Shown: positions 9,901-17,490, counted from the stretch's first letter. The stretch: DNA of 64,000 bases from Salinimicrobium terrae DSM 17865 (GCF_000424665.1 NZ_KE384221.1:208623-272622); one strand, 5' to 3'. Notes: generated by a model not told the origin, from the sequence alone. A program made the numbers and translations.

Positions 9901-11576
9901 GATGATGCCAGGCAGGTTTCATTAGAGGAAAGTATAACTGAGACAGTCTGTCCATCTGTTAATGTCGTGGTGGTGAATGTAGGGCTGTTGGTTCCAACAT
10001 TCGTATTACCTATTTTCCACTGGTAGGAAGGGTTCGCTCCTCCATGCACCGGAGTAGCTGTGAATGTTACTGAGTCATTTGGACAAATATCACTGTCACT
10101 TGCTTCTATGGTAACTTCCGGTGTCAAATTTGTATTCACCACTGTAGTTATGGAGTTACTGGTAACTTTTGCCGTAGTTATGCAGGTTTCACTACTGCTC
10201 ATTTCGACAGTGACTATTTGTCCGTTTGTTAATTCAGTGGTTGTAAAGGTTGAGTTATTAGTTCCCGCGTTAGATCCATCAACTTTCCATTGATAAATAG
10301 GGTTAGTGCCACCGTGAGTAGGAGTAGCTGTAAAGGTTACCAGCGTTCCCGCGCAAATATTATTATCCGCATCACTACTGCTTATGGAAACTGACGGAAC
10401 TTTATTTTCAGTAATTGTTATACTTCCCGTTAAAGGCGCAGAATCCCCACAGGTTCCCGTAGCCTTGATGGAATAGTTATGAGTTCCTGTCTCCGTACTT
10501 GAACCCTCAATTGTGAAAACTCCATTATTAAAAGACCCGGTTATCCCCGGGGGTAGACCTGTAACTGCAGCTCCTGTTCCGGTTTCTCCAATTGAATAAG
10601 TTATAGGACTTATACTGCCATTTGTCACTCCTCCGGCAGCACAGACTGTCTGAGAATTGTTTCCTGAAGTTAAGGCAATGGTGGCGTCAGGATTAACGGT
10701 AATGGTACCGGTTGCAGTTTTTTGGGCACAGGTGCCTGTCGTTGTCACCATATAAGGAAAAGTACCTTTTGTAGTAGGTGACCCACTCAAAATATAATTT
10801 CCGCCACTTAAAGATCCTGAAATTCCTGGTGGCAATCCAGTAACTGTGGCATTTGTTGCTCCACCATCAATAGGAAAAGAAATATCTTGGAGAGGTTTAT
10901 TGATACAAATGGATTGGTCTTTATTAGTCGGGGTACCAATGGTTGCATCAGGTTTTAATTGAAATGAGGCAGATGTAGCTTCTGCAGTGGTTGGCTCTGC
11001 ACAATTGAAATTACTGGTGAGGACGACACGAACTGTATTATTACCTTCAATAAAATCGGAAGAAGAAAAAGTAGCAGAGGCGCCCTTTTTTGCAAAAGTA
11101 CTATTGGAATTTATATACCATGCGTACTGAGGACTGGTTCCGCCGTAGGTATTGGATGCATTAAAAGTAATACTTTCTCCCGGGCAGATCGAAGTTTTTG
11201 CCGTGGTTATAGAAACGGTCGGGGTTTGAACAGCATTAACAGTCATCGTTAGTTCATTGCTTGTTGTAGAACATTCCGAATAACCTTCAGTAATTGAAGA
11301 TATTATCACCTTCACTTTATCGCCATTCTTGAGGGTAGTGCTGCTAAATGTTGTACCCGTAGCGGCATCGGTGCCGTTTAACTGCCACTGAAAGGAAGAA
11401 TTGGTGCCACCGTTAGGTGAAGCAGTGAATGTCACGTCAGTACCCGCACAAATTGTAGTACCAGGACTGGCAGAAATACTAACAGACGTAGGACATTGCC
11501 CCCATCCTAAAGTAGAAGTCAGTATAAGAGCCCAAAAAGTAAAAACTTTTAAGAGTAATTTTTTAACCATATTCAC
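981..11576 (-). CDS. Giant multidomain cell-surface protein with Ig/PKD-like repeats, LamG-like domain and T9SS sorting signal
   Basis: The product has 3531 residues. A signal peptide (to about residue 26, ...TSTLGWGQ) is followed by many Ig/PKD-like beta-sandwich modules. Several resemble SprB-type repeats, with motifs such as ICAGTDVTFTA or TGLPPGI. Residues about 945-1340 hold four tandem modules of about 97 residues that share CQSxxPxAITLTGA and FTGEVVLTL. A jelly-roll-like segment lies near 2380. A LamG/concanavalin-like domain (ALDFDGQNDHIVID) starts near 2680. The last 75 residues (INPELIKVSRIYLNNILGQQ ... GVYILKLHTEQGIITKKVILE) match the T9SS type A sorting domain, so export and surface attachment or release through the type IX system are expected. 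This points to an adhesin or gliding-type surface protein; the ligand is unknown. A T9SS plug gene lies 5 kb away. An alternative ATG at codon 3 is possible. Confidence 0.9.
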   Translation of the reverse strand: MNMVKKLLLKVFTFWALILTSTLGWGQCPTSVSISASPGTTICAGTDVTFTASPNGGTNSSFQWQLNGTDAATGTTFSSTTLKNGDKVKVIISSITEGYSECSTTSNELTMTVNAVQTPTVSITTAKTSICPGESITFNASNTYGGTSPQYAWYINSNSTFAKKGASATFSSSDFIEGNNTVRVVLTSNFNCAEPTTAEATSASFQLKPDATIGTPTNKDQSICINKPLQDISFPIDGGATNATVTGLPPGISGSLSGGNYILSGSPTTKGTFPYMVTTTGTCAQKTATGTITVNPDATIALTSGNNSQTVCAAGGVTNGSISPITYSIGETGTGAAVTGLPPGITGSFNNGVFTIEGSSTETGTHNYSIKATGTCGDSAPLTGSITITENKVPSVSISSSDADNNICAGTLVTFTATPTHGGTNPIYQWKVDGSNAGTNNSTFTTTELTNGQIVTVEMSSSETCITTAKVTSNSITTVVNTNLTPEVTIEASDSDICPNDSVTFTATPVHGGANPSYQWKIGNTNVGTNSPTFTTTTLTDGQTVSVILSSNETCLASSTASSSTLTTTVQAPAPSPPGSITGPQEVCATANDLVYSVATVNDAESYTWSFPAGWSITNGQGTRTATFSAASTSGNISVAAVNTCGTSEATTLAVTPVDGVPATPGQISSSLPADNLNICPPLDNLKFWITDTGADSYNWILPSPGWEIVSGAGTNEITVRVTSATTNGSKEVKVEAVNICGNSTPSIFSGIVVDTHIIASVGEDQTVCKSVNSITINGTRSFGSANLTTEFFKSGTGTFSNLPGGNNKSGDFAINYTPSQADKDAGQVKITLTVPEPSGGNNTGNDCGNAIDEMFIHFKPDATISDPVNKTQVLCINSPLDPIVFTLGGTFSGATVTGLPAGVTGNLNNNTFTISGTPSVAGTFDYTVNTSGDCTQTSATGTLTVDPLTTVIAGEAETDVVCQSATPAAVTLTGAGFGGGATSAAWTITSGGGTLSSTDQTATPQNFTYTPAANYTGEVVLTLTTNAPGTCAAISATRTITVQPAPTILAGSATTDIVCQSDSPTPITLSGASIGGGATAAAWSIISGGGTLSSTALSENPQDVTYTPPAGYTGEVILSIISDAPGVCSAVNDQRTITIQPAATVDAGEAETDILCQSSNPNAITLTGAVFGGGATTAAWSINSGQGTLSSTDQTTTPQNVTFTPASDFTGEVVLVLTTNAPGTCAAVTDTRTITVEPAAIVEAGGIEEGEEGACQSATPGAITLSGAGLSGGAVTAAWSITEGGGSLSSTTQTSQPELVTYTPAPNFTGIVTLTLTSAPVGNCAAVSDTRKIKISEALTVEAGADIDLCSGSTTALSGISLGTGVTSARWEIISGLGELSSTAETANPETVTFTAPNQFNGQTILRLTSNNPEGLCEEIFDERIINIQQEVTITTPPVNLGICSTQNATFEVVASGDNLTYQWFFEGTAISNATDAKLIINQATSEDAGAYTVRITGEASCGEPLFSEPATLNIDEDIIIGTQPVGGNFCVGSTVNLSVEALAGGAELIYEWFNSNNESVGTGASIALENVQTSHSGSYYAIITGPAGFTCSTATSETVNININPAPVITAIGGAIEICSVGVEINITGGVEVSNHSSITWSVPEGMGTISNPTSLTNATYLPDGATGTVPLSLTVQGLDGCSEITATKNINIIPQPVITEFSYISTANTAVSGEFCETDSATYLPHTAGENLANGTGAFSVDNDALTVNPTTGAVTPNGTTPGEYIITYTYSVTSEPAGCSIASKTFKVIIGEKPIADFSYENTPFCSDAGNPTPVMAENAVIGTFSSTAGLIFIDVSTGEIDITGSTPGTYTVTNTIAAADGCAEVKATSTVTINQKPAAPGVTDLAYCLNATGAPTLTASADTGAILNWYNSAEGGTGSTTAPEPNVSTAGSTTYWVSQTSTAGCESDRAPITVTINPLPEVSITVDETIVISADGNPVICYGSSIELSGNGATSYSWSSNTENLDSGLTLMVSPTVTTTYNVTGTDGNGCSSTSEITVEVDPVTFTGSLEAPSHVCIDNPAGTLSLNSHIGEITKWEFMTEGQSTWSILNIGSVEPTQAFSGLTGTTVFRATIKSGVCDQATIEHTVTVDPLPEGGTVAFQDLIAEDNDGTFFMICEGATSGYLPLTLSESVGTIVAWKYRSGTGTWQTVGGIDNPFTGNILSGDQIKALNLSESTVFRVELASGACVPNAFSETAIISVIPTDIKPSPVTVSDNVVCLGDMVTLSSETGYNDGLPTVEGGAFDNAGLKNNGWRFGLDGNDANFETNANNTNQDFWSRATPHDFNTADYDGPSYTMTPQRWDAGVEDGNKGFALVSGDHTATMETNTFSIGSMDQAIVTFDQAYNLTPGATITVEISKDGGATYEEVLFTMSGSASSGSYSSFGTGTPKTRPKNKIVLDLGNYLGGNNLRIKFTFDGARDGDLWAVDAVELPKGPMNVTIEWNDYTDPNNVVPIGTTNSVQYAPKQIGLNVFEVKTKLVFDSAGNACDVAENSENIEVFVFDKYTTSVTAEYGSCGVFKAQLTGKIFNSTGTEISTTSEGEIFPTPDGYVGEWLLPETGVELIDPNPDDNIPAKNDPFASLVTTSTGTFGISWILKPTATNEAGEYYINPEACPPVVTPFEVVITGCIALDFDGQNDHIVIDDSYSDVVSFEAWIRPEVAAGTIISGPNFHITTPATVTPNTRWYHIAVSGGRLYLDGIDKGALSLGTGSGTKTVIGAELINDAADNFFHGWIEEVRLWTKELDTTQIRFLMNQRLIANEAQMGEQIPMNVPGGLTYSDLAGYYRLISAEPEPLAESPVVFLNEDKPNNGVTPDRAENKVPGRLVNMETNQQNTAPLPYYSANAGTWSTDDTWLRPDVWDPPHTGAIEWNIARTSHDINSGSRNIFLLGLISEANTLDMQGENPPNWTSGGTGNELYISHYLLLDGIIDLNGESQLVQPNGSIVDQSTGINPEVTGYLDRDQQGTASSYNYNYWSSPVSSGTGNAPYSVGAVMMDGTGSTPQPLSFGAAYHYADGGATTPRKVSAYWLHKFHGTANNYFKWEHIGSTGTLNTGEGYSMKGTIGPAAITESQNYTFRGLPNNGEILMVKMEVSGEGENYLIGNPYPSALNADEFILDNMKDVANGRNSSNIFNGTIYFWSHFANKTHYLQEYIGGYAAYNLSGGVKAVAIDERINATDDEGGREPRQFIPVGQGFFVSTQLDQEIANIYNFTIHGGQVTFKNSQREYITEVDASRAVFHSQERKDVVTENNNSSKELEQKRIWLKFKSPKGYHRQILVTANPNATDNFDLGYDAPLIENNIEDMYWYFNNYEFVIQGVSDFNIERELQLGIKVKEKGTLEISIDKLMNIAGDKDIFLKDSLLNVVHDLRKESYITESEEGIFTDRFKLVFQNEVGIEEPQDPEIIDEGHLEIIYVNGTRKVLVINPELIKVSRIYLNNILGQQVHVYYNIPLQTRVELPVNRFSSGVYILKLHTEQGIITKKVILE
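7567..8730 (-). repeat. Four tandem ~291-base repeats inside the giant adhesin gene
   Basis: The string GCAGGTT plus flanking sequence recurs at 7858, 8149 and 8440, exactly 291 bases (97 codons) apart, with an equivalent point at 8731. The leftmost unit is the most diverged and slightly longer. The units encode near-identical Ig-like modules ending in CAAVxDTRTITVxPA. Confidence 0.85.
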
Positions 11577-11789
11577 AGCATATTGGGGAGGGGGAGTAAA
11601 GACACGGGGAAATGTCTTAACAATCTAAGGTACTGCGAATTAACTACAATTTTAACCTGTTTCGCTAAGAGGTTCAGAAAAACGTTAAAAGATTAAAAAT
11701 TAACTTCATGAAATAATATTTAACTTTCTAAGTGTAAGAAAATTACTATAATTTTTTTGTAGGATTAAAGTCAGGGATAACTAAAAACA

Positions 11790-11828
11790 AAGACAAAGAA
11801 AAACCGCCGAAAATTTAATCTTCGGCGG
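11790..11828 (-). terminator. Intrinsic terminator of pruA
   Basis: The inverted repeat CCGCCGAA (11804-11811) / TTCGGCGG (11821-11828) forms an 8-bp GC-rich stem with a 9-base loop. Read on the minus strand it is followed by a T-rich tract. It lies 28 bases past the pruA stop. Confidence 0.85.
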
Positions 11829-11855
11829 CTTCAAATTGTTTAATATTAAATTCTT

Positions 11856-13481
11856 TTATTCTCCCAGGAAAGGATACCTGTAGTCTGTCGGTGTTACAAA
11901 GGTTTCTTTAATTGTTCGTGGAGAAATCCATCGGTACAGATTCAGGATTGATCCAGCTTTGTCGTTAGTTCCACTTCCACGTGCTCCTCCAAAAGGTTGT
12001 TGCCCTACAACTGCTCCGGTAGGTTTATCGTTGATATAGAAGTTTCCGGCGGCATTTTGAAGTGCTTTGGTAGCTTCGGCAGCTGCATAACGGTCCTGTG
12101 AAAGGATTGCTCCGGTTAGCGCATATTCAGAATCATCAACCAATTTAAGGGTCTCATTCCATTGGTCATCCTCATAAAGATAAACAGTAACTACAGGACC
12201 AAACAGTTCTGTACACATGGTACTGTACTTTGGATTATCAGTCAGAATAACTGTTGGTTCTACGAACCATCCTTTAGATTTATTGTAATTTCCGCCCACT
12301 ACGATTTCTGCATCACTGTCGTTTTTGGCGGCATCTATGAATTTGGCCAGTTTATCAAATGAAGCTTCGTGGATCACTGCCGTAATAAAGTTGCCCATAT
12401 CTTCGGGAGAGCCCATTTTAAAGGAATTCACATCTTCCACGACATATTCTTTAACTTCTTCCCACATGCTCTTAGGAATATAAACCCTGGAAGCCGCGCT
12501 ACATTTTTGCCCCTGGAATTCAAAGGCTCCACGGGAAATTGCCGTAGCAACTTGTTTTGGTCTCGCACTTGGATGAGCAATAATGAAATCTTTCCCTCCG
12601 GTTTCTCCAACAATTCTTGGATATGACCTGTAATTGTGGATGTTGTTTCCGATTTGTTTCCAAAGGTTCTTGAAAACAGTGGTACTTCCGGTAAAATGTA
12701 ATCCGGCGAAATCCCTGTTCTCCAGAATTACATCCGAGATCATTTTTGGATCTCCCATGACCATATTGATAACGCCATCCGGTAATCCTGCTTCCTTAAA
12801 GACTTCCATGATCACCTGGGCAGAATAAACCTGGGAATCACTTGGCTTCCAAATTCCAACATTCCCCATTAGTGCAGGGGCAGATGGTAAGTTACCTGCA
12901 ATGGCTGTAAAGTTAAAGGGTGACACAGCGTAAACAAATCCTTCCAATGGCCGGTATTCAAGCCTGTTCCATGCATCGGAGCTCGATTCGGGCTGTTCTT
13001 CATAAATGCGGGTCATGTATTCCACATTGAAGCGAAGGAAATCTATGAGTTCACAAGCAGAATCAATCTCGGCCTGAAAAATATTTTTAGACTGCCCAAT
13101 CATCGTGGCAGCATTGATCTTGTAACGGTAAGGACCTGCAATAAGCTCGGCAGCTTTGAGGAAGACGGCAGCCCGCTGTTCCCATTCAAGATTAGCCCAT
13201 TTTTCACGGGCTTCCATAGCTACTTTTATAGCCTTTTCCACATGTTCTTTTGAAGCTTTGTGGTAATCGCCCAGGTGATGCTGGTGATCGTGCGGCGGAT
13301 TCATTGGTGCAGTATCGCCGGTTTTGATCTCCTCGCTACCTATATAAAGTGGCACCTCTATTTTGCTGTTGTACAATTCTTTATAAGCCTTTAAAACGGC
13401 CTCTCTTTCGGGGGTTCCCGGAGCATATGACTTAATTGGTTCATTTACTGCCTGCGGTACCTGGAATACACCTTTTCCCAT
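11856..13481 (-). CDS. pruA: L-glutamate gamma-semialdehyde dehydrogenase (1-pyrroline-5-carboxylate dehydrogenase)
   Basis: This 541-residue enzyme has the length of stand-alone P5C dehydrogenases. It oxidises glutamate semialdehyde/P5C to glutamate with NAD+ in the cytoplasm, the second step of proline breakdown. The aldehyde dehydrogenase fold is complete. The general-base glutamate is E293 in VGETGGKDF, the catalytic cysteine is C327 in FEFQGQKCSAASR, and the substrate/cofactor region SPFNFTAIAGNLPSAPAL is near 187-204. The N-terminal segment MNPPHDHQHHLGDYHKAS is typical of the Bacteroidota and eukaryotic (ALDH4A1-like) form. No proline dehydrogenase gene is adjacent. The gene is monocistronic here and has its own terminator. 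The ATG start at 13481 gives the expected N-terminus. Confidence 0.95.
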   Translation of the reverse strand: MGKGVFQVPQAVNEPIKSYAPGTPEREAVLKAYKELYNSKIEVPLYIGSEEIKTGDTAPMNPPHDHQHHLGDYHKASKEHVEKAIKVAMEAREKWANLEWEQRAAVFLKAAELIAGPYRYKINAATMIGQSKNIFQAEIDSACELIDFLRFNVEYMTRIYEEQPESSSDAWNRLEYRPLEGFVYAVSPFNFTAIAGNLPSAPALMGNVGIWKPSDSQVYSAQVIMEVFKEAGLPDGVINMVMGDPKMISDVILENRDFAGLHFTGSTTVFKNLWKQIGNNIHNYRSYPRIVGETGGKDFIIAHPSARPKQVATAISRGAFEFQGQKCSAASRVYIPKSMWEEVKEYVVEDVNSFKMGSPEDMGNFITAVIHEASFDKLAKFIDAAKNDSDAEIVVGGNYNKSKGWFVEPTVILTDNPKYSTMCTELFGPVVTVYLYEDDQWNETLKLVDDSEYALTGAILSQDRYAAAEATKALQNAAGNFYINDKPTGAVVGQQPFGGARGSGTNDKAGSILNLYRWISPRTIKETFVTPTDYRYPFLGE

Positions 13482-13622
13482 AATTTTTATCAGATTTTTG
13501 TGATTTCTAAATGTATGGTCGTAAAGGTAAAAAAATTAAAAGAATTTTACTTACCCCTATTTTTTCTGAACTTTACTCAAAATCAGCAGCTAAAAGATAA
13601 TAATTCTTAATTTTTTCATAAT

Positions 13623-14327
13623 ATGTGTACGGTCACAATCACTCCTTTAAAAGATAAAAATTCTTTTGTTCTTACTTCAAATCGGGATGAGGCTCCCGGG
13701 CGCGAAACTCTGCCACCTAAGATCTATTTTATGGAGGGCTTAAAAATGGCATTTCCGAAGGATGTTTTGGCTGGAGGAACCTGGATGGGGATAAGTGAAC
13801 AAAAGCGGGTGATTTGTCTGCTAAATGGTGGATTTGAAAAGCATATTCGGAAGCTGCCTTATGGTAAAAGCAGGGGTGTGGTGGTAAAGGATCTGTTAGC
13901 TGCGGAAAGTTTTACCAAAGCTGCGGAAGCTTATGATCTTTCTGAAGTCGAACCTTTTACAATTGTTGTGGCAGACTGGCATCAAGATCTCTTTTTTGCT
14001 GAATTAGTTTGGGACGGAAGCACAAAACATTCTCAAAAATTACCGCTTAAGCCGCATATTTGGTCCTCGAGTCCTTTGTATTCTGAAGAAATGAAAAAAA
14101 TGAGAGAAAACTGGTTTGAAACCCTGAAAGAGGGGCAGGAATTAACCCCGGAAGCTCTTTTAGACTTTCATTTTTCCGCAGGTAAAGGGGATAAGAACGC
14201 CGGAGTCATTATGGACCGCGGATTTGTCAAAACCCGAAGCGTTTCCCAAATAATTTATTCAGATGAAAAGACGAGTTTTTTCTACAAAGATTTGAATACA
14301 GATGAGGTGTCAAAAATGGCATTTTAG
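13623..14327 (+). CDS. NRDE (TANGO2-like) family protein
   Basis: This 234-residue protein begins MCTVTITPLKD and carries the family hallmark TSNRDEAPGRET at about residues 18-29, where N-R-D-E names the family. The conserved GGTWMGIS follows at about 57-64. The N-terminal Met-Cys resembles the Ntn-hydrolase arrangement, where Cys2 could be the nucleophile after Met removal. The family's biochemical role is unsettled; eukaryotic TANGO2 has been linked to secretory-pathway organisation and haem trafficking. The gene is transcribed divergently from pruA with 141 bases between them. No operon partner is visible. Confidence 0.85.
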   Translation: MCTVTITPLKDKNSFVLTSNRDEAPGRETLPPKIYFMEGLKMAFPKDVLAGGTWMGISEQKRVICLLNGGFEKHIRKLPYGKSRGVVVKDLLAAESFTKAAEAYDLSEVEPFTIVVADWHQDLFFAELVWDGSTKHSQKLPLKPHIWSSSPLYSEEMKKMRENWFETLKEGQELTPEALLDFHFSAGKGDKNAGVIMDRGFVKTRSVSQIIYSDEKTSFFYKDLNTDEVSKMAF

Positions 14328-14644
14328 AGAGAGCTATTTTTCAAAATTTCAAATATTTAATTTTAGGATATAAGCGACAGAAAGAAAGTGGTGCGGTTTC
14401 AAACCTACAAAGTTGTAAATGATGATTTTTGTGAATTCAAAGTATTTCAAATGCCTATTATTCAGAATTTAGGCAGGTATCATACTTGATGAGAGGTATC
14501 AAAAATGATATTTTAAAAGAAACATTTTAAAGAGGTTCGTGTAGATCGGCAAGTGGATAAGAACAAAAAATAAAAAAATCCAGATCACAAGCATCAAATT
14601 TTGATTCGGTTAAACAGGCAACCCGAGCTTGTAAAAAATTTGAT
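14328..14644. other. Gene-poor intergenic stretch
   Basis: These 317 AT-rich bases lie between two convergent genes. No frame of credible length and no strong GC-rich hairpin was seen. A short segment near 14488-14516 resembles the last codons of the preceding gene but is too short and degenerate to be called a duplication. Confidence 0.5.
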
Positions 14645-15031
14645 TTAATTTAGCGCAAAAGGTGCACTTAGCTTAAAAGAAGGAATTGTCACCTTAAATT
14701 TCCTGGTAGAAGTGAAGTTGACCATGCTGTAAAAGCCACTCATGGACCCAAACGGTGAGGTGAGTAAACAACCACTTTTGTAGGTGTGGGATTCGCCGGG
14801 CTTAATAACCGGTTTTCTCCCAATAACACCTTCGCCTTCAACAATTTCAGTTCGGTTTAAGGCATCTTTAATCTTCCAGAACCTTGAAGTGAGTTGCACT
14901 GAGTCTTTGCTCTGGTTCTCAATAGTTATTTGATAGCCAAAGGCAAAGTGGACTCTGTAGTTCTTATAGAAAGTCCCTTCAAAATTTGTTTCTATAGAGA
15001 TCTTAATGCCTCTGGTAATTTGTTGAATCAT
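14645..15031 (-). CDS. apaG: ApaG domain protein (Co2+/Mg2+ efflux-associated)
   Basis: The protein has 128 residues, counted from the ATG at 15031. The single ApaG/DUF525 domain is complete: IETNFEGTFYKNYRVHFAFGYQITIENQ, then VQLTSRFWKIKDALN, EGEGVIGRKPVIKPGESHTY and the C-terminal GSMSGFYSMVNF. The fold is fibronectin-III-like. ApaG is implicated in cobalt/magnesium homeostasis in Salmonella, but its molecular function is not established. The ATG at 15031 follows the upstream stop codon by 1 base and gives the family length. A TTG at 15046 would overlap the upstream gene and add five atypical residues. This is the last gene of the plug-DUF3667-apaG operon. Confidence 0.9.
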   Translation of the reverse strand: MIQQITRGIKISIETNFEGTFYKNYRVHFAFGYQITIENQSKDSVQLTSRFWKIKDALNRTEIVEGEGVIGRKPVIKPGESHTYKSGCLLTSPFGSMSGFYSMVNFTSTRKFKVTIPSFKLSAPFALN

Positions 15032-15032
15032 C

Positions 15033-16127
15033 CTAGTAGATCGCAAAAGATGCCAGTACAGAAAATACGGCAGCTATAAAAGCTAAAATAAAGAATATTA
15101 TGTTGATAATGATAAACTTTAAAAGCGTTTTAACTCTTCCCTGGCCATAAAATTTTCTAAATGCTTTGTAGAGATAAAAACAGAAGATGAAGGTTGCTAT
15201 CCAGGAAGGTAGAGTATTATTAAAAATGGAGTTTAACCCAATTGCCAGTCCAAAAAGCACAAACCAGGTAGTCTGGTTATGAAAGGCAAAAATAAGATGC
15301 TCCATATAGGTAAAGGGGCGTCGCAGGTATAGGAGCCAAATAAACAGGGCAAAAACCGGAAGGTAAAAGAAAATAATAAAAGGTAATTTGCTATAAAAGT
15401 AGTTCCAAAAAAGATCTGAGTCTGAGCCAAACATCTCGATATCTACAACTTTTTTGTAGTACCATTGATTATACCGCGATTTAGAATAGTTCAAACTGTC
15501 TAATGCCACTTGTGGATTTCTTGTCTCTGTCTTTTCGTAATGATCTGAAAAAACCTGGTACCGGGTAGAAAAGGATTTAAAGAAACCCATAGTATCCAGA
15601 GCGTTTTCAGGCATGTAAAAATGGGTAGTGGCAGCTTCTTTTAATGTGTCAGCCTGTGGTAACAAAAAAGAAATTTCCGGATTTTCCTTTCTGACAACAG
15701 CAGCAATAGAATCGGTGTTAGTTTGTTGTTCCCGTGTGGCTTCACTGTCTAGCTCAATAGATGGCTCCACCTCTGGGGTAAGACTCCAGAGCAGGAAAAA
15801 AATAATAGAAGCACTCAAATAGAATCTATAGGGATTAGCATACCTTACCCTCTTTCCTTCAATGTAATCTTTTGAGATTTTTCCAGGTTTGAAAAGAAGG
15901 ACACCTAGTGTCCTGTAAAATCGCGAATCATAAGCAAAAATTCCTGCAAAGAATTCATTGAAAAAGTCATTAAAAGCCAATTTTTTAGTACTGTTCAACT
16001 GGCTACAATTTGGGCAGTATTGATCACTTATGTCAAGAGGGTGATAGCAGTTTCGGCATTCTGTACTTCGGTATTTTAATTTATGCCGCTCTTTGGAAAT
16101 TGCCGGTAAACTTTTATCTCTTTGCAT
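15033..16127 (-). CDS. DUF3667 membrane protein with N-terminal zinc ribbon
   Basis: This 364-residue protein opens with a zinc-ribbon (C24-x2-C27 ... C38-x2-C41 in CRNCYHPLDISDQYCPNCSQ). It continues with the conserved FNEFFAGIFAYDSRFYRTLGVLLFKPG and YIEGKRVRYANPYRFYLSAS, typical of DUF3667. Hydrophobic segments at about 102-118, 245-265, 277-300 and 335-362 suggest four or more membrane spans, separated by a long soluble loop. No function is assigned to this Bacteroidota-rich family. It sits 16 bases after the T9SS plug gene and 1 base before apaG, so co-expression is expected. Confidence 0.8.
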   Translation of the reverse strand: MQRDKSLPAISKERHKLKYRSTECRNCYHPLDISDQYCPNCSQLNSTKKLAFNDFFNEFFAGIFAYDSRFYRTLGVLLFKPGKISKDYIEGKRVRYANPYRFYLSASIIFFLLWSLTPEVEPSIELDSEATREQQTNTDSIAAVVRKENPEISFLLPQADTLKEAATTHFYMPENALDTMGFFKSFSTRYQVFSDHYEKTETRNPQVALDSLNYSKSRYNQWYYKKVVDIEMFGSDSDLFWNYFYSKLPFIIFFYLPVFALFIWLLYLRRPFTYMEHLIFAFHNQTTWFVLFGLAIGLNSIFNNTLPSWIATFIFCFYLYKAFRKFYGQGRVKTLLKFIIINIIFFILAFIAAVFSVLASFAIY

Positions 16128-16143
16128 GAGAAACTTCAGGAGA

Positions 16144-17397
16144 TCAATTGGTAATATTTAATGATGTAGCGTTGCCTACTCCAATGATCCTGGTGTACCT
16201 TCCACCGGGAGGCAGATAGTAGATAAGCACAGTATAATCGTTTTCTGTACTAACGAAATTTCCGCTTATAAAACCTTCATCTAAAATCCCGTCATTCCGT
16301 AGAAAAACATATTTATAATCGTAATAACCCTGCTTAAACAGCCGGGCAGTTTCATAATTATTCGTTTCAAAATTGTATTGTAGCCTTGTAGTCTCATCCA
16401 ACTGGAAATTATTGAATTCTCCATAGAGATGCACTTCCCCATCTTCAAAGGGTACGGGAGCTTTAAGAGCAAAGTGGGTCCAGACGTAACCGGCTTCAAT
16501 ATCATCCTCTTCAGCCATATATTTTCTAACCACAAATTTTCCATTTATGTCGGGATTATAGGTGTAAGGTTGAAAAGCACGAACCTGGTCTTCAAAAAGA
16601 TAATGATGATAAAGCTCCTGCACATCGACATACCTTATTTTTACCGTTGCCCCAAGAAGATCTTTGCTGTCAAAGCTTAGATATTCATTTCCTGCCCAGA
16701 AAGATGTTAATTGGTCATATTTATAGACCAGAGTATTCGCAATGTGATATTGAGGACGAATGTTAAAAATGGCAGATTTCAGGATATTATTCTGCAGGAT
16801 GACTGCCCAAACTGACTCTTCGGGGGTGCGAATTATAAATTCGGGTGATTGTACCTCAAAATTCACTACTTGCCTGGAGTGAATTAATTTCACATCCCGG
16901 GATTTCCGAACATCAACCTGTACGCGAGTGAGAGGTTCATAAACCATGAATTTTTTTGAAAACACCAATTCCTTGTTGTCGTTAAAGATCGTGAGCAAAT
17001 AATTACCACTTACTTTTAGAGCACGTGTTTTCTCGTTTGGTATTGCGAGCTCATAGTGAGAGTAGAGCTGTAATGTATTAAATGAATTTTCATAGTCTGT
17101 AATTCTCACATTATCAAAACCTTCCAGGTACTCATTTTTGAGTAATTCTGAAGATGTCCAGTCGTAGTTAAAATGTTCAATAGTATAATAATAGTTAGCT
17201 TCGTCTCCAACGAGATCATCGAAGGAAAGCAGGATGGGTTCCCCAAGTTGTATGATAGGAACTCCACTATAGCCTTCGGGACCTGTAAAAATTACCGTGC
17301 GTATATAATTCGGTGGCGGTATCTCAACCACAACCGCTTGTGCCGAGGCTATTAAAAAAGAGAAAAGAATAAAGGAGAGGGAAAAGAGTATCTTCAT
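16144..17397 (-). CDS. Type IX secretion system plug protein (formerly DUF5103)
   Basis: This 417-residue protein has a signal peptide (MKILFSLSFILFSFLIASAQA) and a periplasmic beta-rich body. The N-terminal pattern PPNYIRTVIFTGPEGYSGVP, then YYYTIEHFNYDWTSSEL, matches the DUF5103 / T9SS plug first domain. The C-terminal part (HFALKAPVPFEDGEVHLYGE) matches the rest of the family. In Flavobacterium johnsoniae the Plug protein closes the periplasmic mouth of the SprA translocon when no PorV is bound; that role is inferred here from family membership. It is the first gene of a three-gene operon. The giant adhesin at 981-11576 would be a client of the secretion system it gates. Confidence 0.85.
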   Translation of the reverse strand: MKILFSLSFILFSFLIASAQAVVVEIPPPNYIRTVIFTGPEGYSGVPIIQLGEPILLSFDDLVGDEANYYYTIEHFNYDWTSSELLKNEYLEGFDNVRITDYENSFNTLQLYSHYELAIPNEKTRALKVSGNYLLTIFNDNKELVFSKKFMVYEPLTRVQVDVRKSRDVKLIHSRQVVNFEVQSPEFIIRTPEESVWAVILQNNILKSAIFNIRPQYHIANTLVYKYDQLTSFWAGNEYLSFDSKDLLGATVKIRYVDVQELYHHYLFEDQVRAFQPYTYNPDINGKFVVRKYMAEEDDIEAGYVWTHFALKAPVPFEDGEVHLYGEFNNFQLDETTRLQYNFETNNYETARLFKQGYYDYKYVFLRNDGILDEGFISGNFVSTENDYTVLIYYLPPGGRYTRIIGVGNATSLNITN

Positions 17398-17490
17398 GCA
17401 CTAAAAATAAATTTAAAGATACTGAAAAACTGATTACCATCATGAATTCCTCAATTTAACAATTAGCGAGAAGAATTAATTCGCTTTTCA

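Noticed and set aside
14488-14516. Segment resembling the last codons of the NRDE gene (GATGAG...TCAAAAATG..ATTTTA)
   Set aside because: The similarity covers under 30 AT-rich bases with an indel and can be chance; no longer duplication surrounds it.
15032-15046. Upstream TTG start for apaG
   Set aside because: It would overlap the DUF3667 gene and add residues atypical of the family; the ATG at 15031 gives the normal 128 residues.
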